A DNA stretch of 64,000 nucleotides from Gremmenia infestans (taxonomy: Eukaryota; Ascomycota; Leotiomycetes; Helotiales; Hamatocanthoscyphaceae): assembly GCA_032629725.1 (NCBI GenBank), contig JAFEVB010000032.1:1116001-1180000 (forward strand), read 5' to 3'. A model generated the notes under the pieces. The model saw only the letters and a list, made by a program, of their open reading frames with translations. It was not told where the DNA came from and did no database searches. A program made the position numbers and the translations under genes. Below, piece by piece: positions 1-11,053 of this stretch. Each line of letters opens with the position of its first letter. The first letter of the stretch is position 1.

Positions 1-1644
1 CATTCGTCGAATTCACTACCCAGAAAGCTGCAGAGGCTGCCTACAGAAGAATGAGTCCTCGCAAGGCCCCACGCATGAACCCAAGGGCCATCTCTGCAAC
101 ACCTAATGAGATCGTCTGGAGTAATCTTCGCATCAAGAAAACCGAGCGAGCTGGGAGAAAGTTTGCCTGCAACTCATTCCTTACCCTCATGATCATCTTC
201 TGGGCTATTCCTGTTGCTGTTGTTGGTTCGATAAGTAATATCAATGCTTTGACTAATAGTAAGTTTCAAACGTATGGTTTTAATTGTACTTGCTAATACA
301 GTGATGCAGAGGTTCACTTTCTATCATTCATCAACAACTGCCCTACTGTTATACTTGGTCTTATTACCGGATTGCTCCCAGTTATCCTATTGTCAGTTTT
401 GATGGCATTAGTTCCCATAGTTTGTCGATGTAAGTTTTCATATGACTGTTTCATCACAGGTCTAACATTTCCTAGGGATGGCGAAATTGAAAGGCGAAGT
501 CACTCTCCCAGATGTCGAATTGAGCACTCAGAATTGGTACATGGCGTTCCAAGTTGTCCAAGTTTTCCTCGTCTCAACGTTTGCCTCAGGGGCAGCAGCA
601 GTTGTTACTCAAATTATCGACCAACCCTCGTCAGCAACAACCCTTCTAGCTGAAAATCTGCCTCTGGCGTCCAACTATTTTATTGCATATTTCATTCTGC
701 AGGGTTTGGGAATTGCGGCTGGGAATCTGCTCAATATCGGCGCACTGGTCGTGACAACCATCGTTGCCAAGTTCCTCGACAAGTCACCTCGAAAGATGTT
801 CAAGCGCTACATGACCCTGGGTGGACTTGGATGGGGATCATTATACCCAAAGTTTGGCAACATGGGAATCATTGCCATCACCTACTCCATCATCTCCCCA
901 CTTCTCCTCGGATTCGCCACTATTGGGTTTGCGCTCATCTACCTGGCCGTTCGATACAACGCCTTCTTCGTGCTCAGCAATAATATTGACACCAAAGGCC
1001 GCGCCTACGCTCTCGTTCTACAGCAACTAATGGTCGGTGTCTACCTTGGTGAAGTCTGCCTCATTGGCCTCTTCGCTATCAACACGGCTCCAGGCCCCAT
1101 TGTTCTTATGGCTATATTCCTTGCTTTCACAGCCATTTACCATGCCGCCATGAATCATGCTTTGAAACCATTACAAGAGTATCTCCCAGATAGTCTTGAT
1201 GGTGATGACCAACTTGCCATGTTCACTACTACGGATCATAAATCATATGATTCCTCGAAGCAGGCCAACCCACCCAGCGAAGCGGAAACCATAGCACCCA
1301 AGAAATTCCACGCCAAGAAAGCGAATTTCCTCAGCCGGATTTTCGACCCTCGCAAGTTCAAGAGCCATCAAGCTGTCAAGTCGCTCGTGCCAGAGTGGCT
1401 TCCCCCGCAGTACGAAGATCAGGATGCAGAGCTGGCGTATTTCAACCCCGCAATCACAAGTCCAACGCCTCAACTATGGATCGTGAGAGACGCGATGGGA
1501 ATCAGTGCACGCGAGGTCAAGGATTCGAGAGAGGTGGTTAGTATTACCGATGATCTCGCGCGGTTTGATGAGAAGAATAAGGTTGTGTGGGATCGGGAAC
1601 ATCCAGCGGATGCGCCCATTTGGGAGAAGAAGATTGATTATTGA
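1..1644 (+). CDS. CSC1/OSCA-like calcium-permeable channel (DUF221, RSN1-type), 5' truncated by window
   Basis: This is the C-terminal half of a DUF221 (CSC1/OSCA, RSN1_7TM) membrane protein; the start lies upstream of base 1. The family forms osmosensitive or mechanosensitive cation channels in the plasma membrane or endomembranes. Exons are 3-258 (frame 3), 310-429 and 476-1644. The first intron is placed at the acceptor ending 309 because it yields the conserved NKVHFL junction, and the second joins VCR to WMAK. Visible features are the stretch FTTQKAAEAAYRR, the segment LITGLLPVILLSVLMALVPI, the conserved ELSTQNWYMAFQV, and at least six hydrophobic helices up to about base 1160. A hydrophilic cytosolic tail of roughly 150 residues follows, as is usual for fungal members. 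The reading frame is intact. The family assignment is firm; channel activity is inferred from the family. Confidence 0.9.
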
Positions 1645-1999
1645 TTATTAGATACCGAAAGTGCGCTGGAATACCTCACGGTGGGATAATGGTCGGGTAT
1701 TGGATATGTGTTGTACTTTAATAGCCTAATTAATATAACATTTGCCGTATGGCTTTTTGACATTTGGTCAGTTGGGATCTGGATTTCATGTGGAAATATC
1801 TTGAGTGACAATATCTATTTAGTATTTGAGGCTGAAGATTTCTCTATATAGAGTAAGTATCCCGTATCTCTGCAACAATTTGAGAAAATGATAAAGCAAA
1901 AGGGGATCAGAAAACAAACAGGTCTATGGCTATCTCTCTCTCTAATCCAACATATTCTACAACCCCGCTATGGCTCTTCTTCATTTCAGCCTTTCACTT
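1645..1999. other. Convergent 3' intergenic gap
   Basis: This is the 355 bp between the stop of the CSC1-like gene and the stop of the TatD gene, which run toward each other. It is AT-rich with no coding signal and probably carries both 3' UTRs and polyadenylation signals. Confidence 0.6.
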
Positions 2000-3085
2000 T
2001 CACGATACCTCACCAAGACCAAAAACCCCGACCGTATTCTCCCACGCAGCTTCTGTCAGCTCCTCAACACTACAGCCCCTAGTGCCCGCAACAGCCCAGG
2101 CAACCTTCCCAATCAAACACGGCTCATTCCTCCCCTTGACCAGCGCCCCCTCAACCCATTTCTCCTTCTTGACCCATTTGACGCCCTCCACGTACCCCTT
2201 TGCAAACCCCGCACTCGCATGACTAGCCCTGATCTCACACCACGGACCATCAGTCTCCAGCATGAGTTTCTCCAGCGGAATAGCTCTCACGACCTCTAGA
2301 TTCGCCGCCGTTTTCAGCGAGCACCCGTTAACGCCGATATACCAGCCTTCCTGCACCAGCTCCCGCATCTCCTCCAGCGTGCCCGTGAAACTATGCACGA
2401 CGCCGCGTCTCGGTAGTTGGGCTTGGCGCTCGTTGAGCAGGCGCATGAAATCAGCGTGTGCGGCTCTGCTGTGGAGGAAGAGGGGGAGGTCGAGATCGCA
2501 GGCTAGGTCGAGCTGTTTGGCGAAATACTCGAGTTGGATGTCCTTGGGACAGAGGGGGAGGCGGTCGTAATCGAGGCCTATTTCACCGAATGCTACGCAT
2601 TGACCTTCTTTCTTCGCTTGCAGGGCGAGAGTCTTTACTTCGTGTAGCATGGCGGAGGGCGCGGGCGTGAATTGTTGGCAGAAGCAGGGGTGCACGCCTA
2701 TGGTGTTGTAGATTACTCCAGCTGTATAGTGACCGCGTTAGCAAGCGCTTCGCCTGTAATGCCAGCGGATAGTCTGCGTACGATTCTCTTTGGATAACTG
2801 GATAGCCTTCCTCGACTCGGCGACATCAGAGCCCGTCACGATCAGCTTCTTGCAGCCTGCGTCTAGCGCGCGCGATACGACGGCTGGTAGGTCGGGGGGA
2901 TGCCGTTGTGTGCCATGGTAGAGGCCGGTGTAGACGGGATCAGTGAGGTTGATGCCTATCTACTGTGTGCGATTGCGGATCAGCACGAGCTGCTGCGTTG
3001 AAGGGGGGAGGTTTGGGCGTACATCTATGTAGCGGGGTTTGTGTGAGGATTGCGCCGGAGTGGGGATGGAGGGCGTGGAGGCCAT
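2000..3085 (-). CDS. TatD-family metal-dependent DNase
   Basis: A predicted TatD-type nuclease of about 320 aa, an amidohydrolase-fold TIM-barrel 3'-5' exonuclease. Exons on the minus strand are 3085-3023, 2959-2782 and 2721-2000, separated by introns of 63 and 60 nt. The ATG at 3085 gives MASTPSIPTPAQSS, leading into the family start YIDIGINLTDPVYTG. Other landmarks are NTIGVHPCF, AFGEIGLDYDR (metal-binding Glu), PLFLHSRAA (metal-binding His), GVVHSFTGT and the final LMLETDGPWCEIR (metal-binding Asp). All expected metal ligands are present except that the usual N-terminal HxH is represented by INLTD, as in other eukaryotic TatD proteins. Length fits the family. Roles in DNA repair or apoptotic DNA degradation are known for yeast and animal relatives; the role here is inferred. 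Confidence 0.88.
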
Positions 3086-3481
3086 GGTGACGGTGCGGAT
3101 TGTGGGAGGGCAGTGGAGGAGAGTGTTGAAGATGCGTGGGAGCTGAGAGGGGTGGGAAAGGCGATTCATGGGATTTGAAGGGGTGGCACCGTGGTGGTGA
3201 GCTGGGCTGGGCTGGGCTGGATACCTACCTAGGCAGACTTCTGGAGTTGAGGTTGAAGCTTGGTAGCGAAGCGAGATCACGAGTTCGATGGACCCCTTTT
3301 CTTGCATCGATGAAAGCATTTTAACCCCGAGAATGTCTTCAATGCATAATGTAGTCCTTCATTATTTAATATTCATCATTGACTACCTAAAACCCATTCC
3401 CCTCAACATTTCCACGGGTATCTCATCCTAATCCCTTAAGCCTGATCAAACGCCCAATATGCTCCACAAGTCAAAACAAAT
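3086..3481. other. Intergenic gap with short GGGCT repeat
   Basis: These 396 bp lie between the TatD start codon and the stop of the kinetochore gene, so they hold the TatD promoter and the upstream gene's 3' UTR. A small GGGCT tandem (about 3,200-3,217) is the only repeat seen. No coding signal. Confidence 0.5.
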
Positions 3482-4957
3482 TTACATCCGACTTCCTTTA
3501 CTACCTTTTATCCTCCCATCTCGCACAACCCCAACACTTACACCCTCTTCGCCAGTCATCCACCCAGGCATCTTTTCTCCATCAACTACACCTGCTTCAA
3601 CCAACTGCCTAATTCCAGCAAATGCATGTTGACCGATGAACGTCAGCCGTACATCTGGTCTCCATTGCTCTCCGCTGTCCTCTTCTTCATCATGCTTGTC
3701 CAACTCAAGCGTAATGGTACTCCGTCGTCCATTGTGTTTCTTCTTGGTGACTCCAAGATCAAGCTCATCAGCCAACGCATAATCATCCTCAACGAATTCC
3801 GCATTCCTAGCAGGGAATAGGTCATCAATCCGAATATCGAGCCTCTCTATCCCTTTCCCGTCATCCGGCAACGCAGTATTTCCAAACCTGCCTTTCGCAA
3901 CCATCTTTCTCCTCTTAACCACCCTGTCATCATATTTTCTCCGCCTTTTGAGTCCTTTTGGCATATCTTCTTGCAATTCATCAATATCCGATTCAGGCGT
4001 AGGAAGTTGAATCTCCAACGGATTATCTCCATTCTTTTTATCTTCCGTATAAACACTCCAACCACCACCCGCAGCATTCGTCCGTCCCCCGCCCCTGAGC
4101 TCAACTAGCGCATCCAGATTCCTCGCTGAAAGACTCGTGGACTCAAGTTTATACCTTTCTCTTGGGCGTGAGAAAGCCTTCGGGATCCCTTCCAAAGTTA
4201 AGCGTCGTAGACTCTTATTATCTGACCTCGACACGGGTTGCCCAGCCACGGTGTTGAGTGAGACGTATACATAGGGCGAGTCATCTGGGAAAGCTACGTA
4301 GAACGTCTTGCTTGCGTCAAAGGCTGTGGCTTGTTTTGAAGAGAGGGCGAGGGAGGTATTGTATGGGCTTTCGACTATGAAGATGCGGAGGAGCAGGAGA
4401 GGGAGTATTGGGTGACGATCGAGGTTGTAATGTGCTTTGACGTCCGGTAAAACTTCTTTCTGTAGATTTCGTAGGAATGTCGCGGGGTGGAAGCGTGGTA
4501 TCGATTTCGATTTTGAGGGTTCTTCTCCTTCAGATGCGAGGCGTACAACTTTGAGAGCGGTCCATTTTTGGGACGAGGGATGGTCGTAGAGGTATTGCAT
4601 GTCGGCCATTGCCAATTGGTATAGGGTAATCCCATTTCTCCAATCCCCTTCTATGATCCTATCTAATACATCGCGCTTGCTTCCCTTCCGTGCCTGGAAA
4701 TCCGTGAATATCTCACGTAATTCTGCGAGAGATGATGCAGGTGGATAGAGATCTTGTTCGTCATCGTCTTCGTGCCCTTCCTCCGCTAAATATGGTGCAG
4801 TATTGTCTTGGTTCCTTTCATCGAGCCAATCGAGAGCGAGGGAGAGTAAGGACGGTCGTGATAGTCTGTTTAGTGTTTTAACGACTGCGGGGTGAGATGC
4901 GGGGATCAGTTCTGAGGAGGGGAGAGCTGATGTCGTAGGGACCGAAAGACCAGACAT
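3482..4957 (-). CDS. CHL4: Chl4/Mis15/CENP-N family inner kinetochore protein
   Basis: An uninterrupted frame encodes 491 aa resembling fungal Chl4/Mis15, the CENP-N orthologue, a CCAN subunit that binds the CENP-A nucleosome and pairs with Iml3/CENP-L. The N-terminal module VVKTLNRLSRPSLLSLALDW (about residues 26-45) followed by an acidic linker is characteristic, as are DVLDRIIEGDWRNGITLYQL (about 96-115) and ADMQYLYDHP shortly after. The middle carries a basic stretch GLKRRRKYDDRVVKRRKMV that could serve as a nuclear localisation or DNA-binding patch. The C-terminus carries RPDVRLTFIGQHAFAGIRQL, matching the family's C-terminal beta-rich motif. The start at 4957 gives MSGLSVPTTSALPSSELIPA. 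No intron is apparent. Assignment rests on motif recall rather than alignment. Confidence 0.82.
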   Translation of the reverse strand: MSGLSVPTTSALPSSELIPASHPAVVKTLNRLSRPSLLSLALDWLDERNQDNTAPYLAEEGHEDDDEQDLYPPASSLAELREIFTDFQARKGSKRDVLDRIIEGDWRNGITLYQLAMADMQYLYDHPSSQKWTALKVVRLASEGEEPSKSKSIPRFHPATFLRNLQKEVLPDVKAHYNLDRHPILPLLLLRIFIVESPYNTSLALSSKQATAFDASKTFYVAFPDDSPYVYVSLNTVAGQPVSRSDNKSLRRLTLEGIPKAFSRPRERYKLESTSLSARNLDALVELRGGGRTNAAGGGWSVYTEDKKNGDNPLEIQLPTPESDIDELQEDMPKGLKRRRKYDDRVVKRRKMVAKGRFGNTALPDDGKGIERLDIRIDDLFPARNAEFVEDDYALADELDLGVTKKKHNGRRSTITLELDKHDEEEDSGEQWRPDVRLTFIGQHAFAGIRQLVEAGVVDGEKMPGWMTGEEGVSVGVVRDGRIKGSKGSRM

Positions 4958-5177
4958 ATTGCAAGTGAACAGGAAGCAGCTCTGTAGCTATGCGGCCAAC
5001 ATTGAAGACTATGGCGTTGGATTGCGTCTTTCGATGGAAGTCGCGTCGCGATTGCGAAACGCGACTTGCATTTCGAGTCACGTGCTTAACCCTCTTCCCC
5101 ACAGATTAATCCTGCCGTTCTTGTAGCGAAACACATGCGGCGTGCCTATATTTACCTATTGATCTGTTTATTGGTAC

Positions 5178-5484
5178 CTACGGATAATCGGGCTTATGTT
5201 TCAAGTTCTTCTCTTCTTCGACCATCTGCTCAAAGTGCCCTAGATTCATGCTTCCTATATAACTCTTCGCCTCTTCAATAGTCTTCCGATAATGCAGGAC
5301 CCCCACTATCTTTAATCTTGCAAAGCATCATAGAACCCCCATCTTTTGTCTCCTGATCTATGACCACAAAGTATACTCGATCAAGCTGTAAGTCTTCTGG
5401 AGACCCTTGCAGGAAGCTATTTGAGTCCTGTAGCGTTTTGTCAACAAATTCCGATGAGAAAGAGGTCAAGTTGCTATCAGGCAT
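5178..5484 (-). CDS. Small uncharacterised protein, apparent frame break at a C5 run
   Basis: I do not recognise this gene. From the ATG at 5484 a hydrophilic frame (MPDSNLTSFSSEFVDKTLQD...) continues through VYFVVIDQETKDGGSMML. It then stops soon after a run of five C on the plus strand at 5300-5304. Immediately past that run a second minus-strand frame is open (YRKTIEEAKSYIGSMNLGHF...EKNLKHKPDYP) to a TAG at 5178. Joined, the two halves make about 100 aa with no hydrophobic segment. Either the C-run carries a one-base error or mutation, or an intron I could not place bridges the frames; no good phase-compatible splice pair was found. The gene lies 220 bp upstream of, and on the same strand as, the Chl4-like start. 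Confidence 0.4.
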
Positions 5485-6749
5485 GGAAGGCGGTTTGTTT
5501 AATTAACCCATCATCAACTAAGCGTTCTATTGGACGGAAGGCCGGCCTGGGAGTTTGGTTTTCGAGTTTGCAACCAATATGGCGATGAAAGTAGGAAATG
5601 AGTTCAAATCTTCGCTTCAATGAAGGGGGGGGGAAGAAGGCTGATAGATCAGCATCAAGTCACGTGCCTCCGACATTAGAATCAGCTACTAAGTCCTAGA
5701 TACGGACTTTCGCCTACTCGCAAGTAGTGAAAGTAATTTCACAACTGATTAATTGAAGTAATGGCTTTTTAGGGGCTTTTGAAGGTGGGTAGTCTTTGTT
5801 CGTCACGTGGTGAGCCTGACTCACGGAAAAGGCTTGCCAGACGCATACAGCTCGACACATCGAATCATCCAATTCTTTGCTCTGATTCGTCGATTGTGGA
5901 TAACGCGCTTCCGAGGTAGCTCCGTAGATCTCCGATTGCGCCCTTGATTTGGAGGCTGTAGGCGGGCTGTAGGTGGATTTGATTAGTTATACTTTCGTAT
6001 ACGGTACGGTACCTCCGTACCAGAGTATTGCCGAGGGGCAAAAAGACTGAAGTTAGTGAAGTCATGGACTTTTACTGTTAGAGAAGAGAGAGGCCTGGTA
6101 GCAAGCTTTGTCTTCTTATGTCTATGTATACCTTTGATATGTTTCATGGCCGTAAGGTATGTTTGATGTAAAACAATTTACAGAAAATCGACAATCAAAT
6201 ATATACGGAATCTCTACCGCGATTCTCCCTCCCAGCTCATCCCACGTTGACTGCGTGACTTGTATGGGTGGAATTGCCTGATTTGGTAAACCACCGGGCA
6301 CTTATTGGAGGGATTGCATTCACCTGAAAGTGGGGTGGGGTGCAGTGCAGTGCATCACAAACTACTTCTAGCTCTGGCGATTGCTTCTTCTTTTCCTGCA
6401 ACATCCATTTCCCCAGCTTCAGTCGATCGACAAATTCCTGATAATACGGGACACAAGTGAAGAAGAAGAGAAGAATTTGTCTCTCTCTCTCTCTGTCCGT
6501 TTTGTATGGGCTCGACTTTGACTCATTCCCTTTAAACACGCATCCCGCGCCGACGCTACGTTCGGCTTTAGCTCCGAAGACAAAGAATCTTCATCCACCA
6601 ACCCACCTTTCATCAACACCACACCACAAAACTATCTCCCTACCACTCACGAAATATATTCACGACACAAAGTTCGCACAGCGAGTGCCCATCGAACACC
6701 TACCGGCTACGACAGCCTCTGCCTCGCATCGTCGACGACATCGCGCATC
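5485..6749. other. Intergenic region and leader of the bZIP gene
   Basis: No convincing gene is seen in this 1.26 kb. It holds a G9 run near 5,628, a CT-repeat tract near 6,480-6,495, and, from about 6,560, the pyrimidine- and A-rich leader of the bZIP gene. A 66-codon minus-strand frame (5,865-6,065) has no recognisable features and was not called. Confidence 0.5.
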
Positions 6750-7999
6750 ATGGCTTACAATGGAAGGCGGGGTCCCAATGTCTCGGAGTACATTGCGAAC
6801 CTCAATGCGATTCCTTCGGCGCAAGACATCGAGAACTCCCGGGGCGACTTCGATCTGGACGAAGACCTGGCTATGTTCACAAACACCCAATTCTTCGACT
6901 CGGATCTTAACCAGTTTGCCGACCTACAACCTACGGATTTTGGTGACGGACACGGCCATGCTTCTACTGCGGGAGAAGTCCCTGACATGAAGTCGATGGA
7001 TTTTGATTTACAAGGTATGGAAGCACTGTTTGTTTTTATTACATGCGTCGCTGTCGATATATATTTCCGTTTCTTTACGATTGTTATATGGTATATTCCG
7101 TCGTCGAGAAAAGACAAGAAGTCGTTATATCTCACTGATCTTCCGTCACCCAAATCAAACCCCGCTGCATCTTCAATATCAATATCGCCAGCGCCTATCA
7201 GGACAGCAGGATGCTGCATGGCACGTGTCGTATTGCTGCACGCTTGCAGCAGTTCGTCTTTCTCTTATGTGCGGGATTGGAAATCACGCAAGTCTTGGGT
7301 CCAATCGCCTAACCATTGCGACATGTCACGTGTCCACTTTCTCACCCTCACCCCCCCCAAAAGCCAAGCCAGACAAAGTTGTCTACCTTTGTGGAACGCC
7401 TCCACCGCTTGCATCCGCACTTGCCGTTATCTGTTCTGTTACTATCTATCAAACAAAAGCGGAGAAAAAGCAATTATGCTGACCATGTAACAATGGGTAC
7501 CACAGGAGATTTCAATTTCCCCGATTTTGGTAGCTTCGCTGCTCCCTCTACCTTTGGTGCAGACCCCGCGTCCATACAAACCACCATTCCCCCCTACACC
7601 GACTCTTCATCTCCCACAGCTGGTCCTTCCCCCTCCATCTCTGGCGAACATAAACGAAAAGCCTCCTCGTCCGACGCCCCCGACTTCGAAGAAGCATCTC
7701 GCCAGGCAGCTGAAGAAGACAAGCGCCGTCGCAACACCGCTGCCAGCGCCCGCTTCCGTGTGAAGAAGAAGCAGCGCGAGGCAGCTCTCGAGCGCAGCGC
7801 CAAGGACATGTCCGACAAAGTAGCTGCGCTAGAGGGACGAATCAATCAGCTGGAGACGGAGAACAAGTGGCTGAAGAATCTCATTACGGAGAAGAATGAG
7901 AGCAATGAGGACATTGCGGCGCTGTGGAAGAAATATAACCGCGAGAGTGCCGAGAGGAAAGGCTCTGAGCGCAAGGACGGTGTCGGAACAAAGGCTTAG
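6750..7999 (+). CDS. metR: bZIP transcription factor of the MetR/Cys-3 type (sulfur regulator)
   Basis: This is a predicted 252-aa nuclear activator of sulfur assimilation, orthologous in architecture to Neurospora CYS-3 and Aspergillus MetR. Exon 1 is 6750-7014 and exon 2 is 7506-7999, with an unusually long 491-nt intron (donor GTATGG, acceptor CCACAG) restoring frame as LQ-GDFNFP. The N-terminal signature NGRRGPNVSEYIANLNAIPS is diagnostic for the family. The C-terminal bZIP has the basic region KRRRNTAASARFRVKKKQRE, then a leucine-rich coiled coil (LEGRINQLETENKWLKNL). In the family the protein activates sulfate permease, arylsulfatase and methionine or cysteine biosynthesis genes and is itself controlled by an F-box protein. 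An in-frame ATG at 7493, inside the end of the intron, could start a 168-aa form retaining the bZIP. Confidence 0.9.
7015..7505 (+). promoter_or_regulatory. Long intron of the bZIP gene, possible internal promoter
   Basis: The intron is about ten times longer than others in the window. It contains direct and inverted CCAAT boxes (CCAAT at 7301; ATTGG at about 7276), CACGTG E-boxes (about 7222 and 7327) and an in-frame ATG at 7493 that is retained only if transcription starts inside the intron or splicing is skipped. Whether it is an alternative promoter is inference. Confidence 0.35.
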
Positions 8000-8950
8000 G
8001 TCTTAAATGGAATCATTTTGACCTTCTTGTTTGTCATTTGGACATCTTTTGCCATGCGCTGCGCTAGAGTATATTCGCGTAGTGGCTTTTCTCAGTTTCA
8101 ATTCGTTCGCATTGTAGGGGCTGGAGTAGGAGAGTGGCGGGGAATATGGCGTTGTATCTGGAGATGGAATGGGATGATATTGGATGATATGCTGGAGATG
8201 ATTGCATAATGACTGATGTTGAGGGGATGTTTGGAGATTGGTCATGGAGCTCAGGAATATCGAAACCGTTCTTACCTAACTAGTGTGTATGCCTATGAAA
8301 CATTGAGATTACACGTTCGACTCCCGTAGCTCGGGGAATAAAACATTTTCTTTTCTTTTCCGTCCCTGCTTTTGTGCAACATGTCCGCCCGGTGGTGCAA
8401 ACTTGTCTGATAGGTATCTTTCTCATCTTATATTTTCCCTCGCGATGTGCGATCCACTTTCCTCATTTGAGTATGAATGATCATGCGGCTCTGCACCTAG
8501 CGGGAAGCACCTCTTTGTCTGGAGAAAGCGCTTGTTTGAGTGGCAGTGACAGGGGCTTACAAGGAGACGTGTAGACCAAGTCTTGTCAACTGCCTCGCTC
8601 GGTATTGTATTACTCTGACAGTTGTATCGATCCACACTTGCCTATTTGAGGAAAGGAAGATGCACGTCATATGATGCCAGAAGTCATGAATCCCCAGGTT
8701 CCACCAGATCTCACCTCCCCCCACAACCGGCAGCGCCTCATCCAGGGAAGCGAATTTGCCCTCTGACCCCTGAAATTCTATCTCCCCGAGCATATAGCAA
8801 GCCTCTCCCCCGACCTCAGTTCTCACACCTTCTTGCGCACTTTCCTGCCACTTCAGCCTCAATCAGCCTCGTCGCTCTCGCTAGTCCGCCTCACTCTCAA
8901 AACTGTACGTCGCACTATTTCGCCCTTTACGCCCCTTTTCCTGCACAGAC
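8000..8950. other. Intergenic region between the bZIP and C2H2 genes
   Basis: This 950-bp tandem-orientation gap holds the bZIP 3' UTR and the C2H2 gene's promoter. From about 8,680 the plus strand becomes pyrimidine-rich, as is common in fungal leaders. No further gene or RNA was identified. Confidence 0.5.
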
Positions 8951-10408
8951 ATGGATTCCAACGGTTCTTACTCGTTCGATGAGAACGCCCTCCAGCAGAA
9001 GGCCTTCACCGACTTGTTTGCTCTGGATGGGAATTTTGGCTCTGAGAGCCTGCCTGAAGGTCCCTTGGATCCTATGTTTGGTCTCGGTGGCTTCCAGGCC
9101 AGTCAGGGTGCCATGCAGCAGCCTGCCAGCGACAGCACTGCGTTCACCTTGAATGGCGGCGGTCTGGACTTCGACACCGCCAACACGTTCAATCAACCTT
9201 TCGGAAGCATGAACGGCGCCATTCCAGCTCTCGACAACTATCCCGCGAACAACTGTCAATCACTCAACCAGACCGCTTCTCAGGGGGCCAGTACCAGCGA
9301 TTTCTGGTCTCCAGACAACAACGATTTCGGCTTCGGTGCGCCTTACTCGTTCAATCAGGCAACCCTGCCGCAAGGCTCTGTCACCGACACGTCTGCCTTC
9401 AACGCCACTGCCAACAACCATGCTTTCGGTGGATCTTATTCGATGGAAGCGAACGCCCTCAATACGACAGCCTTCTCGACTGGCTCGGATCTCGATGCAC
9501 CTTTCGAAATTGGCGAATCGGAGTAGGTTTTTTTTTAAACTTGACGCTAATTTGCCCCCATTAAAAGGTGTCCTGGAACAGTACAAATGTGTCCCTGTAT
9601 CAATCCTGGTGCTGGTCGGACTTTATACCCGCTCGGCCAATACCCTTTCTACTGTGACTGGCCTGGGTGCAACTCAAAGGAAGCATTCACATGCAACCTC
9701 TCCCGTTCACGTCATATATCTGCTGTCCACATCCAAAATGTTCTCAATAACACTTCCGGTTCCTGTACATGGCCCGGATGCACCAAGCCAGAGTTAGACA
9801 CACGGAAGAAGCTTGAAACTCATGTCACCAACATTCATATCGACCCTCTTCGGTGTACCGTAACTGGCTGCAAACGTACTGAACCTTTTGGTAGAAAGGG
9901 TGACTTGGAACGTCACATTGCGTCGGTCCATAAACACGGCCGGACATGGAAGTGTCCTCACAAGACCTGCAAAAGACATACAAATGGCTTCCCTCGCAAG
10001 GACAAATTGAATGAGCATAGCCGGGCTACCGGTCATGGAGCAGCCAGTACATGCCCATACCATCATTGTCGCAAGAGATATCACTTGACCGAAGCGGAGC
10101 TATCAAATCACATCAATGATCATCATGGCACATACGAGTGTGCGTTGGGATCTTGTGCAAGCGCAGTTTCGGCGTTCTCTCTCGGCGGGCTTGAAAGGCA
10201 TGTCAAAATAATTCACTTAAACTGTGCCACTTCAAGTTATCATGAATCAAATTTTAAGGAGAAGATGGATGAATTTGTGCACCTGTCCGGTGGTGACAAG
10301 GACGCATTCACGTTCACTGAAAGCCATGTCGATGAACGAACGCGGATCTATTGCATCTTAGCATATTGCAAGGAATGCAAGAAAAGGCTACAGACTGCCA
10401 GCGAGTGA
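8951..10408 (+). CDS. C2H2 zinc-finger protein, probable transcription factor
   Basis: Exons 8951-9522 and 9568-10408 are joined across a 45-nt intron (donor GTAGGT, branch CTAAT, acceptor AAAAG) and encode about 470 aa. The first 190 residues are low-complexity, rich in Ser, Asn, Phe, Gly and Gln, as expected of an activation or phase-separating region. The second exon carries about six C2H2 modules in a row: CDWPGC, CTWPGC, CTVTGC, CPHKTC, CPYHHC and CALGSC, each followed by paired His such as HVTNIH, HIASVH and HVKIIH. The fingers are of the fungal WPGC type, in which pairs pack together. The ATG follows a long pyrimidine-rich leader. I cannot name a target pathway. The ending is a short helical tail without further motifs. 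Confidence 0.82.
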
Positions 10409-11053
10409 GCAGGATCGCTCACTTCATCCGGCAATGTGATAAATCATAGTCTGGCTCCAGAATCCTCTCAGACTAGACGGGCTCTCTGCTTGAGAGTCCC
10501 AACTCTTCTTATTATCTTCCTCTGTGCCAACAATTTACTCCACACTCTCACGACCTTAGTCTGCCTGGCGGACTGAACTTGCGCCTTTCATCACTCCTCT
10601 GTCAATGGGTGTATTGAGTCAGATCTGTATTGAATTCACCTGGCATTTGTCTTTCTGCAAGACCGCTCTCCTTCATAAAGTGTTGTCTGTTATTACATGC
10701 CACGTCTCGTATCTTGCTGCGGATCAGCTTATCTTTCTTTCGACATAAATCTAGTCTCATATCAGAGCTTTCAACCAATCCACATGTTGTTCTTGTGTTA
10801 TGTATTGATTTCTTTGTTTTATTTCGAAAATGACTGAACATTTTCTTTCGTTTGGGATTTGAAGTTTGGACCTGATAGTTATAGCAAATATTATTCATTT
10901 ATCATTCTACCAATCACCTAAAGTGCTTTAATCTATCTGCAAAAGCTGTTGCAATAAAAATTACTCTTCCTACCAACGTAAGACACAGTACCGTCCTTAT
11001 AAGAAATTATAGAGATCTAATCATGCCACCTCGAGGAAGTCTTGATCCCTCCC
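10409..11053. other. Intergenic region
   Basis: These 645 bp between two convergent units (the C2H2 gene and the MDR pseudogene) are AT-rich and show no coding signal. Confidence 0.5.

Noticed and set aside
6755..7219. 154-codon minus-strand frame over the bZIP exon 1 and intron
   Set aside because: Antisense to a recognised MetR-type gene; no features of its own.
8300..8340. T-loop-like string (GTTCGACTCCC) suggesting a tRNA
   Set aside because: I could not fold a matching acceptor, D-arm or anticodon arm around it.
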